Origin: Hymenobacter sediminis
GTDB taxonomy: Bacteria; Bacteroidota; Bacteroidia; Cytophagales; Hymenobacteraceae
DNA length: 64,000 nucleotides
NCBI RefSeq assembly: GCF_003231285.1
Contig: NZ_QKNS01000001.1
Coordinates: 1,116,001-1,180,000 of the forward strand
Direction of reading: 5' to 3'
Position numbers and translations under genes: made by a program. The stretch's first letter is position 1, and every line of letters begins with the position of its first letter. Shown here in pieces: positions 26,461 through 32,306 of this stretch. The notes beneath the pieces are model-generated. The model saw only the letters and a list, made by a program, of their open reading frames with translations, had not been told where the DNA came from and made no database searches.

Positions 26461-26508
26461 AAAAAGCCCGTAAGATTCTCATTAAGAGTCTCTTACGGGC
26501 TTCGGGTA
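26461..26508 (-). terminator. Element-borne terminator for tRNA-Arg
   Basis: A strong hairpin (12-bp perfect core 26464-26475 and 26491-26502, extended inward with two mismatches) begins 7 nt after the tRNA 3' end on the minus strand and ends in a T-run. It belongs to the element, so insertion supplied the tRNA with a new terminator. Confidence 0.85.
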
Positions 26509-26523
26509 GTGGTCACGTAGGGA
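26509..26523. other. Right attachment site (attR core) at the tRNA 3' end
   Basis: This is the second copy of the 15-bp direct repeat. It contains the 3' acceptor strand, discriminator and part of the T stem of tRNA-Arg, so integration leaves the tRNA whole. Confidence 0.85.
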
Positions 26524-26583
26524 GTCGAACCCCAAACCTTCTGATTCGTAGTCAGATGCTCTATCCAATTGAGCTACGCAACC
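26510..26583 (-). tRNA. tRNA-Arg (anticodon ACG)
   Basis: The minus-strand sequence folds as a standard cloverleaf: acceptor GGTTGCG/CGTGACC, D arm GCTC/GAGC, anticodon stem TCTGA/TCAGA with loop CTACGAA (anticodon ACG), T arm TGGGG/CCCTA with loop TTCGACT. Discriminator is A. CCA is not encoded. The 3' end is the integration site of the element. Confidence 0.95.
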
Positions 26584-26625
26584 ATTTTGTTACCGTTTCA
26601 GGAGCGTTCCTCCGTTTTGGTTGTG

Positions 26626-26657
26626 CAAAGATAGCGGGTAAAAATCCGGACGTGCAA
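26626..26657 (-). promoter_or_regulatory. Promoter of tRNA-Arg
   Basis: TTG (26657-26655), 21 nt, then TATCTTTG (26633-26626), an exact Bacteroidota-type match 42 nt upstream of the tRNA 5' end. Confidence 0.7.
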
Positions 26658-26714
26658 GCGGGGAAGTGAAATTTCTCCTAAAAGCGGGAGAGAAAGACCG
26701 CAAGATGCTGAAAT

Positions 26715-27440
26715 TCAGCCTAAATTTTTTTGCTCTTTTTTCGCGCCTTGCTGCAGAACTCGCTTCAGTGCTTGGGTAAACACGAAATACAGACCAAACA
26801 ACGATACGGCCACCAGCACTACCACCAATACTTTTCCCGCCGTGCCCGTGTCGGGGTCCTGAATAAGGAGCAGTACATCCTGGGCTTTGGTACCGAGCCA
26901 GTAGAAAAATAAGGTGCGGGGCAACATCCCTACTACCGAAGCGGTAAGAAACTGCCGCCGTGGAACGCCCATTACAGCCAGAATAAACGTGATAAGCGCA
27001 AACGGCAACACCGGCGAGAGGCGCGTGAGGAGTACCAGCCGCCAACTGTCGGCACGAAGCTCGTGCATCACAGCGTGGGCCTTCGGAAATTTTTCCAGTA
27101 GCCCAATGAGCTTGCCCTTGTCAAGGGAGGTAGCGAGCATATGGCCAAACAGAGCCGCCAGAATATAGGTCAGGAGCATGCCCGCAAAACCAGGCCACCC
27201 GAAGTAAAAAGCTGTGACCAGTACCACCACCGTAGTATGGGTCAGAGCAAACGTCATGGTAAAAGCTACTACTACAAAGTAGAGCAGCATTTGCAAGGCC
27301 GAAGGGTGTCGCAGCCACTCTGAGTTTTCGTGCAGCCCCCAGGCCAGGGCGCTGTCGCCCACTAGGGGCAGCACAGCCAGCAGGAATAGGGAAACGAGGG
27401 TGGAGGTATTCTGGTGAAAAAGCTCTTTTAGAAAAGCCAT
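26715..27440 (-). CDS. TVP38/TMEM64 (DedA superfamily) membrane protein
   Basis: The 241-residue integral membrane protein has five to six hydrophobic segments. The central SNARE-associated/VTT region shows the signature FALTHTTVVVLVTAFYFGWPGF, then LVLLTRLSPVLPFALITFILAVMGVPRRQFLTASVVGMLPRTLFFYWLG. TVP38/DedA proteins act in the inner membrane as lipid scramblases or in proton-motive-force upkeep and stress resistance. Translation begins at 27440 (MAFLKELF), 42 nt after a good promoter. It is single and divergent from the transsulfuration gene. Confidence 0.88.
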   Translation of the reverse strand: MAFLKELFHQNTSTLVSLFLLAVLPLVGDSALAWGLHENSEWLRHPSALQMLLYFVVVAFTMTFALTHTTVVVLVTAFYFGWPGFAGMLLTYILAALFGHMLATSLDKGKLIGLLEKFPKAHAVMHELRADSWRLVLLTRLSPVLPFALITFILAVMGVPRRQFLTASVVGMLPRTLFFYWLGTKAQDVLLLIQDPDTGTAGKVLVVVLVAVSLFGLYFVFTQALKRVLQQGAKKEQKNLG

Positions 27441-27481
27441 AGGCAGGAAAAACAAGTGGGCCGGCACTGTGCGGTTAGCCC

Positions 27482-27510
27482 CGAAGGTAAGAACGTAATA
27501 ATGGTGGCAA
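27482..27510 (-). promoter_or_regulatory. Promoter of the TVP38 gene
   Basis: TTG (27510-27508), 18 nt, then TACCTTCG (27489-27482), one base off the TAnnTTTG consensus, 41 nt upstream of the ATG. Confidence 0.6.
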
Positions 27511-27593
27511 GGGCTACAAGCTGCTCCGTGGGCGGGCATATTTGACTATAGGAGGAATGGAGTATGTGGTAACTAAAGCTTCCGGCGCGTGGT

Positions 27594-27601
27594 TACCTTT
27601 G
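27594..27601 (+). promoter_or_regulatory. -7 promoter box of the transsulfuration gene
   Basis: TACCTTTG is an exact consensus match 42 nt upstream of the ATG at 27644. No TTG is found at standard spacing. Confidence 0.5.
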
Positions 27602-27643
27602 CCAACACGATTACAGACACTTATTCTTTTTCAGCTCTCACGC

Positions 27644-28783
27644 ATGAAATTCGGAACCAAGGCTATTCACGCGGGCGTGCACCCTGACCCCACCACCGGG
27701 GCCATCATGACGCCCATTTACCAGACCTCGACCTACGTGCAACGCTCGCCCGGCGACCACAAGGGCTTTGAGTACTCGCGCACCCATAACCCTACCCGCT
27801 CTCAACTGCAGGATGCGCTGGCTGCCCTCGACAATGGCAAGCACGGCTTAGCCTTTGCTACCGGGATGGCCGCCATCGACTGCATTGTGAAGCTGCTGCA
27901 GCCCGGCGACGAGGTTATTAGCACCAACGACCTGTACGGTGGCTCCTACCGGCTGTTCACGAAGGTGTACCAGAATTACGGCATCAAGTTTCACTTCGTG
28001 CCCATGCACGATATGACGGCCGTGGAAGCTGCTGTAACCGAGCGCACCAAGCTGATTTGGGTGGAAACGCCCACCAACCCGCTACTGAACGTTATTGATA
28101 TTGCCGCTGCCTCGGCAGTAGCCAAGAAAGCTGGCGCCCTGCTGGTGGTGGACAATACCTTCTCGACGCCTTATTTGCAGACTCCGCTGGAGCTCGGAGC
28201 CGATATGGTCATGTATTCGTTGACGAAGTATATGGCTGGCCACTCCGATACTGTGATGGGAGCCGTGATTGTAAACGACGATGAGCTGCACCAGCGCCTA
28301 AGCTTCTACCAGAATGCCTGCGGTGGCACGCCCGGCCCCCAGGACTGCTTCCTGGTGCTGCGCGGCCTTAAAACGCTGCACGTACGTATGCAGCGCCACT
28401 GCGAAAACGGCCGCAAAGTTGCCGAGTTTCTGAAGGCCCACCCTAAGGTGGAAAAAGTGTACTGGCCTGGCTTCGAAGACCACCCCAACCACGCTATTGC
28501 CGCCAAGCAAATGCGCGACTTTGGGGGCATGATTTCTTTTGTCCTGAAGGGCGACCGGCAGGAGGATGCGGTAGTCTGCTTAGAGAAGTTTCAGCTGTTT
28601 TCCTTGGCCGAAAGCCTGGGTGGCGTGGAAAGCCTCTCGGGTCACCCGGCTACCATGACGCACGCCAGCATTCCGGCCGAAGAGCGCCGCAAAGCCGGCT
28701 TGTCGGATTCGCTGATTCGTTTGAGCGTGGGTATCGAAGACGCCGAAGACCTGATAGAGGACTTAAAGCAAGCTATTGGGTAA
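27644..28783 (+). CDS. Cys/Met-metabolism PLP enzyme (cystathionine gamma-synthase/lyase type)
   Basis: The 379-residue enzyme has the family markers: KAIHAGVHPDPTTGAIMTPIYQTSTY at the N terminus, SRTHNPTR, the VDNTFSTPYLQ segment and the PLP lysine in YSLTKYMAGHSD, followed by the SLGGVESLSGHPATMTHASIP substrate loop. It converts O-acylhomoserine plus cysteine to cystathionine, or splits cystathionine; this family cannot be divided reliably by eye. The start at 27644 is fixed by the conserved N terminus. The next gene starts within its stop codon (TAATG), so the two are translationally coupled. Confidence 0.9.
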   Translation: MKFGTKAIHAGVHPDPTTGAIMTPIYQTSTYVQRSPGDHKGFEYSRTHNPTRSQLQDALAALDNGKHGLAFATGMAAIDCIVKLLQPGDEVISTNDLYGGSYRLFTKVYQNYGIKFHFVPMHDMTAVEAAVTERTKLIWVETPTNPLLNVIDIAAASAVAKKAGALLVVDNTFSTPYLQTPLELGADMVMYSLTKYMAGHSDTVMGAVIVNDDELHQRLSFYQNACGGTPGPQDCFLVLRGLKTLHVRMQRHCENGRKVAEFLKAHPKVEKVYWPGFEDHPNHAIAAKQMRDFGGMISFVLKGDRQEDAVVCLEKFQLFSLAESLGGVESLSGHPATMTHASIPAEERRKAGLSDSLIRLSVGIEDAEDLIEDLKQAIG

Positions 28784-29307
28784 TGCGCAGGTCCAGGCTC
28801 CTGATGGGGGTAGGCCTACTGTTGGGTAGTGCTAGTGCGGCCGTAGCCCAGCAGCAAGCTCCCAAGCCAAACGAGCCGTTTAGTCGAGCCAACATCGTTC
28901 TGGTACAAACTCCCGTCCGGCCTGACTCTGTGCTCACACAACTTAAGCAGCACCTGACCTCCCATGGTTTCACTATTGATAGCCTAGATGCTACGCGCGG
29001 CTTGCTGACTACCAAGGTGGTAGTGCCCGCCCAGCGCCCGCAGGAACAGATGAAGCTGCGAGCTGTGCAGGTAACAGATGGCTGGAAGCTGACGGGGCTT
29101 TTCACACTGGAAGGACCGGGGCGTGGCAATGCTACGGCGTTTCCGGCGCAGTTTCTGGGGCTGGAAAATGCTCCCGACAAAATAGCTTTCCGAGAAGTGG
29201 AGGCCTTGGCCCGCACCATACCCCGCGGAACTCTGAGCTACAACCGGGCTAAAGTCCGCTTTGGGGCATTGACCAAGTTGGAAGAGGCTCTGAAGATGGT
29301 GTGGTAA
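28783..29307 (+). CDS. Secreted hypothetical protein coupled to the PLP enzyme gene
   Basis: The 174-residue product has a signal peptide (MRRSRLLMGVGLLLGSASAAVAQ) and an alpha/beta body (VLTQLKQHLTSHGFTIDSLDATRGLLTTKVVV...). The pattern of a small periplasmic domain with two repeated beta-alpha units is visible but I do not recognise the family. Its ATG overlaps the preceding stop by one base. The coupling is positional; a periplasmic protein has no obvious part in transsulfuration. A clear terminator follows. Confidence 0.65.
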   Translation: MRRSRLLMGVGLLLGSASAAVAQQQAPKPNEPFSRANIVLVQTPVRPDSVLTQLKQHLTSHGFTIDSLDATRGLLTTKVVVPAQRPQEQMKLRAVQVTDGWKLTGLFTLEGPGRGNATAFPAQFLGLENAPDKIAFREVEALARTIPRGTLSYNRAKVRFGALTKLEEALKMVW

Positions 29308-29323
29308 TAGAGTATTTAGAATG

Positions 29324-29356
29324 AACGCCCAGCCGCCAGGCTGGGCGTTTGTGTTT
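29324..29356 (+). terminator. Terminator after the PLP enzyme operon
   Basis: An 11-bp stem AACGCCCAGCC/GGCTGGGCGTT (29324-29334, 29339-29349) is followed by TGTGTTT. Confidence 0.82.
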
Positions 29357-29442
29357 ATAGTGGGGGTAGGGGGAGGCTGCAATCTGCGGCGCTGGCCTCA
29401 TCGTAGATGTGGAAACGAACTTTCCTTTCTGCGTTACCAGGC

Positions 29443-30147
29443 ATGCGTATCCTGATCCTATTTTCCCTATTGCTGAGCTGGAGCTGCACCGAGCCTACCG
29501 TTGAGCCGGTCCCGCGTACTACCCCTGTCTCTCCGCCCAGGCCGGCTGCTGCGCCCGTAAGCTACCTGGCCCTCGGCGACTCTTACACCATTGGGGAGGG
29601 GGTAGGCGAGGCCGACCGCTGGAGCGAGCAACTGGCGCAATTAGGACAGGTAGATGGCATTCAGAAGCCTGATATCATTGCCCGAACCGGCTGGACAACC
29701 GCCGAGCTGCAGCAGGCCATCAATTCAGCTAATAATAAGAAAACTTATGGGTTGGTGTCCCTTTTGATTGGGGTGAACAACCAGTACCGGGGGCAGCCGC
29801 TAGCTACGTACCGCACGGAGCTTCGGCAGCTGCTGCAAACAGCCGCGCGCTTTGCTGGCGGGCAACCGTCCCGGGTGTTCGTATTATCCATTCCCGACTG
29901 GGGCCGTACCCCCTACGCCCGCAGCTACGACCAGGAACGAATTGCCACAGAAATAAATCAGTTTAATGCAGCAGCTAAGGAAGAGTGCCAACAAGCCGGT
30001 GTGGCCTTTATTGATATAACCGACCTAACGCGCCGCGCCGCGGACGACCCTACTCAGTTCACCCCCGACGGGCTGCACTACTCGGGTCGGCACATGCAGC
30101 AGTGGGCTCAGCGTGCCCTACCCGTAGCCCGGCAACTACTGAAGTAA
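29443..30147 (+). CDS. SGNH/GDSL-type hydrolase, lipoprotein
   Basis: The 234-residue product read from 29443 begins with a compact lipoprotein signal (MRILILFSLLLSWSC). An in-frame ATG at 29407 would add 12 residues and is less likely. The catalytic blocks are GDSYT (nucleophile Ser), the GVNNQYRG block supplying Asn, and DGLHYSG with the Asp-x-x-His pair. This is a complete SGNH hydrolase acting as an esterase or lipase, anchored in the envelope. A Pro/Thr-rich linker follows the lipid-bearing Cys. It is single, behind a terminator. Confidence 0.88.
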   Translation: MRILILFSLLLSWSCTEPTVEPVPRTTPVSPPRPAAAPVSYLALGDSYTIGEGVGEADRWSEQLAQLGQVDGIQKPDIIARTGWTTAELQQAINSANNKKTYGLVSLLIGVNNQYRGQPLATYRTELRQLLQTAARFAGGQPSRVFVLSIPDWGRTPYARSYDQERIATEINQFNAAAKEECQQAGVAFIDITDLTRRAADDPTQFTPDGLHYSGRHMQQWAQRALPVARQLLK

Positions 30148-30353
30148 TGAATACAATGTTAGTTCTAAGAGGAAAGTTTTAGGCGATGTAGCTAAGTTAG
30201 ACGACGATTGCGCACCTGATTTAGAGGTTTCGTCGCCTAGATAGAAAGCAAAAGCTGGTGCGCTGGCATATCCCTACAATAACCACCTCGAAAAGTCATT
30301 AGAAAGATAACGTGAAGAAGCTGACTTCCTTCACACAGCGTTTTCTGCTAGTT

Positions 30354-30382
30354 TTGTAACACATTGAACAGCGCTATCTTTT
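30354..30382 (+). promoter_or_regulatory. Promoter abutting the start codon of the GT-C-like gene
   Basis: TTG (30354-30356), 18 nt, then TATCTTTT (30375-30382). The ATG is at 30386, so the transcript should be leaderless or nearly so. The gap 30148-30353 otherwise shows nothing recognisable. Confidence 0.55.
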
Positions 30383-30385
30383 CTT

Positions 30386-31681
30386 ATGAAAGTTTCTCGC
30401 CAGCACGCACTATTGTATTTATTATTCTTTGTGATGCTACTGGTGCTTAGTCCGCGCGCTGGTCTAGACGGAGATGTGGGCTGCTGGAGGGGCTGGGCCA
30501 GTTACATCTTTACCAATGGGTTAGAGAATACCTATCAAACACCCGGCATCAATTATAACCCATTCTACATGTATGTGCTGTGGCTGTATGGGAAAATGGC
30601 TGGAAGCGTTGCCAAAATAGAATACTATTGCCATCAACTGAAAGGATTTACGCTTCTGTTCGACATAGGGGGAGCTATACTAGCCAGCCGGTTGGTAGCG
30701 GGACGTGAGCGGCAGTTTATGCTTTCCTTGCTACTGCTGTTCAATATAGGCTACGTTTATAATACCATGATATGGGAGCAAGTAGATGCCATTCTAGCGT
30801 TTTTTGCCTTTGCCTCCGTGTTGGTAGCATTACGTGGCAATACTGCGGGTAGCCTGATGCTATTCATATTGGCGATTAACACGAAAGCCCAAGGCATTGT
30901 CTTTCTGCCGCCACTTTTAGTGCTTTGGATAGGCGAATGGGTACGTCGTCCTCGACAACTCCCTATAGCATTAGGAGCCGCGGCGGCTTTGCAAGTAGCT
31001 ATTTTAAGCCCCTTTCTATGGGGCGGCGAGCAGAACACAGGAGCTCGCATACTGGAAATCAATATAGGTACTGTTGGGCTATACCCAGTTGTTTCTATGA
31101 ATGCTTACAACGTGTGGGTATTGATATTCCAGGAAAAAGCGCTTATGAATATTTATAGCATTTCGGATGACCTGGAGGCCGCTGGCCTTACATATCGGCA
31201 ATGGGGCTTGGTGATGTTTATGGTCGCGTCTGCCATTACGCTTTTACCATTGCTTATACTGGTAGTGCGTAATTCGCTGGCCCGGCGCCGCTACACGAGT
31301 ATGGACCAAGCGTTAGTACTGTTATGCTGCGGCATGGTTCCTCTTCTGTTCACGTACTTCAATACACAGATGCACGAGCGTTATTGGCATCCAGCGATTC
31401 TCTTTCTAGCGGGTTCCGCTTTCTTGACGCGGCGTTATTGGCTGTACATAGTAGCCTCTATTGCTTATTTCCTACAACTGGAAGCGGTGCTGCGCTATCT
31501 TATGCTGCGTAAGTACTCCATCTTATTTTTCGATATAAATTTTATTACCGGACTCTTTACACTCTGTATTATTGGAGGAATTTGGGAGGTATATCGGCTA
31601 GCCCGGGTGAAAGGTTTGGTGAGCGAAATCCGGTTGATTCTCCGTTCACCTAAGGCACCTGCTACGTTGGTACAGGCATAG
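30386..31681 (+). CDS. Polytopic membrane protein, probable GT-C glycosyltransferase
   Basis: The 431-residue product has ten or more membrane segments. The first periplasmic loop carries an acidic patch (GLDGDVGCWRGWASYI) and TPGINYNPFYMYVLWLYG, and a later loop has NTQMHERYWHPAI. This layout fits DUF2029/GT87-like or other GT-C enzymes that use polyprenyl-phosphate sugars at the outer face of the inner membrane. The HERY motif resembles mannosyl/glucosyl transferases of this class. No polysaccharide genes surround it. Codon use seems richer in A and T than its neighbours, which may mean transfer. Confidence 0.65.
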   Translation: MKVSRQHALLYLLFFVMLLVLSPRAGLDGDVGCWRGWASYIFTNGLENTYQTPGINYNPFYMYVLWLYGKMAGSVAKIEYYCHQLKGFTLLFDIGGAILASRLVAGRERQFMLSLLLLFNIGYVYNTMIWEQVDAILAFFAFASVLVALRGNTAGSLMLFILAINTKAQGIVFLPPLLVLWIGEWVRRPRQLPIALGAAAALQVAILSPFLWGGEQNTGARILEINIGTVGLYPVVSMNAYNVWVLIFQEKALMNIYSISDDLEAAGLTYRQWGLVMFMVASAITLLPLLILVVRNSLARRRYTSMDQALVLLCCGMVPLLFTYFNTQMHERYWHPAILFLAGSAFLTRRYWLYIVASIAYFLQLEAVLRYLMLRKYSILFFDINFITGLFTLCIIGGIWEVYRLARVKGLVSEIRLILRSPKAPATLVQA

Positions 31682-31768
31682 TAGCTTGTAAGCAGGCGTA
31701 CAGACAATGCTGAAATCTGTTTCAAGCTAGGCCCGCGCTTCATAAACGCTGGTTAATCGTTTGCTTAC

Positions 31769-31811
31769 AAATGCCCCTTACCTGTAGGCAGGTATGGGGC
31801 ATTTTTGTTTT
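31769..31811 (+). terminator. Terminator of the GT-C-like gene
   Basis: A 14-bp stem with one T-T mismatch (31769-31783 and 31790-31803) is followed by a T-rich run. Confidence 0.82.
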
Positions 31812-31900
31812 TCCTAAACAAAGTGGTGAGGGTGCTTGTCATAGGCCTGTTGTTTCGGCGTCACACCTTATGAAGCCAGTGATAACCGAATAACCTGCTT

Positions 31901-31908
31901 TACTCTTG
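31901..31908 (+). promoter_or_regulatory. Candidate promoter box directly before the Cys-ended leader frame
   Basis: TACTCTTG differs by one base from TAnnTTTG and ends 4 nt before the GTG at 31913. The same box-to-start geometry occurs at 30375 and 42045. No TTG at standard distance. Confidence 0.35.
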
Positions 31909-31912
31909 CCGC

Positions 31913-32038
31913 GTGAAAAAGTATTCTTCAGCCCCTGTTCCTACCCCCTTGAACTGGCTGAATCCTGCCTGCCTTTCTGTATACATCCTTCGCAATGCTA
32001 CCGGCACGCTAGCGCAAGGGTGTTGTTGCTGCGGATAG
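31913..32038 (+). CDS. Candidate 41-codon leader peptide ending in four cysteines
   Basis: A GTG-initiated frame encodes MKKYSSAPVPTP... and ends in GCCCCG before TAG; the four Cys codons are TGT TGT TGC TGC (32021-32032). It begins with a typical MKK start 4 nt after a promoter-like box and ends 268 nt before the TonB receptor ATG. Downstream are a 10-bp inverted repeat (32057-32066 with 32100-32109) and a GC-rich hairpin (32248-32275). Poly-Cys leader peptides in mycobacteria and others sense cysteine by ribosome stalling. The analogy is inference; it may be a chance frame. Confidence 0.35.
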   Translation: MKKYSSAPVPTPLNWLNPACLSVYILRNATGTLAQGCCCCG

Positions 32039-32306
32039 TAGACTAGGCCATTCACCGGCTGTTACCAGGCCTTTCTGTTGATTTTCTTTTGAGCTGAACG
32101 GTAACAGCCCTTCTAGCCACGCGTGCGTATGCGGCAAAAGGCCCCAAGAGGCTCTGCTTCTGACTGTGTACTGGTTGCCCTCGGTGCTTGCTCCCAAAAG
32201 GGGTAGGGTGTGCTGAAGAAATAAAATTTCCTGTGTGTTGACGTCTGCCGCCGGCCGCTGTTGCAGCCCCGGCGGTAGGTAGTGTTTCCCTCATTTCCTG
32301 TTTTCT
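32039..32306 (+). promoter_or_regulatory. Long structured leader of the TonB receptor gene
   Basis: This gap holds no convincing gene. GGCTGTTACC (32057-32066) and its complement (32100-32109) enclose 33 nt that include a T-rich run. Near the end CCGCCGG (32248-32254) pairs with CCGGCGG (32269-32275) around a smaller GCTG/CAGC hairpin, followed by a T-rich but not uniform tract. I do not recognise a riboswitch class. The layout would suit attenuation. Confidence 0.4.

Larger units (their letters stand above)
22365..26523 (+). mobile_element. Compact integrative element in tRNA-Arg(ACG), about 4.1 kb
   Basis: A 15-bp direct repeat, GTGGTCACGTAGGGA, bounds the segment (22365-22379 and 26509-26523). 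The right copy is the 3' end of an intact tRNA-Arg. Between them lie an integrase, an RHH-like protein, a Rep_trans-type initiator/relaxase and an excisionase, plus candidate arm sites at both ends. The repeat-to-repeat distance is 4144 bp. No capsid, type IV secretion or cargo gene is present, so it would need helper functions to move between cells. The octamer GGGGTAGG, frequent in the flanking DNA, was not seen in it. Confidence 0.88.

Noticed and set aside
22365..26523. Prophage or filamentous phage
   Set aside because: No coat, assembly, secretion, portal or terminase gene is present; only integration, initiation and regulation functions.
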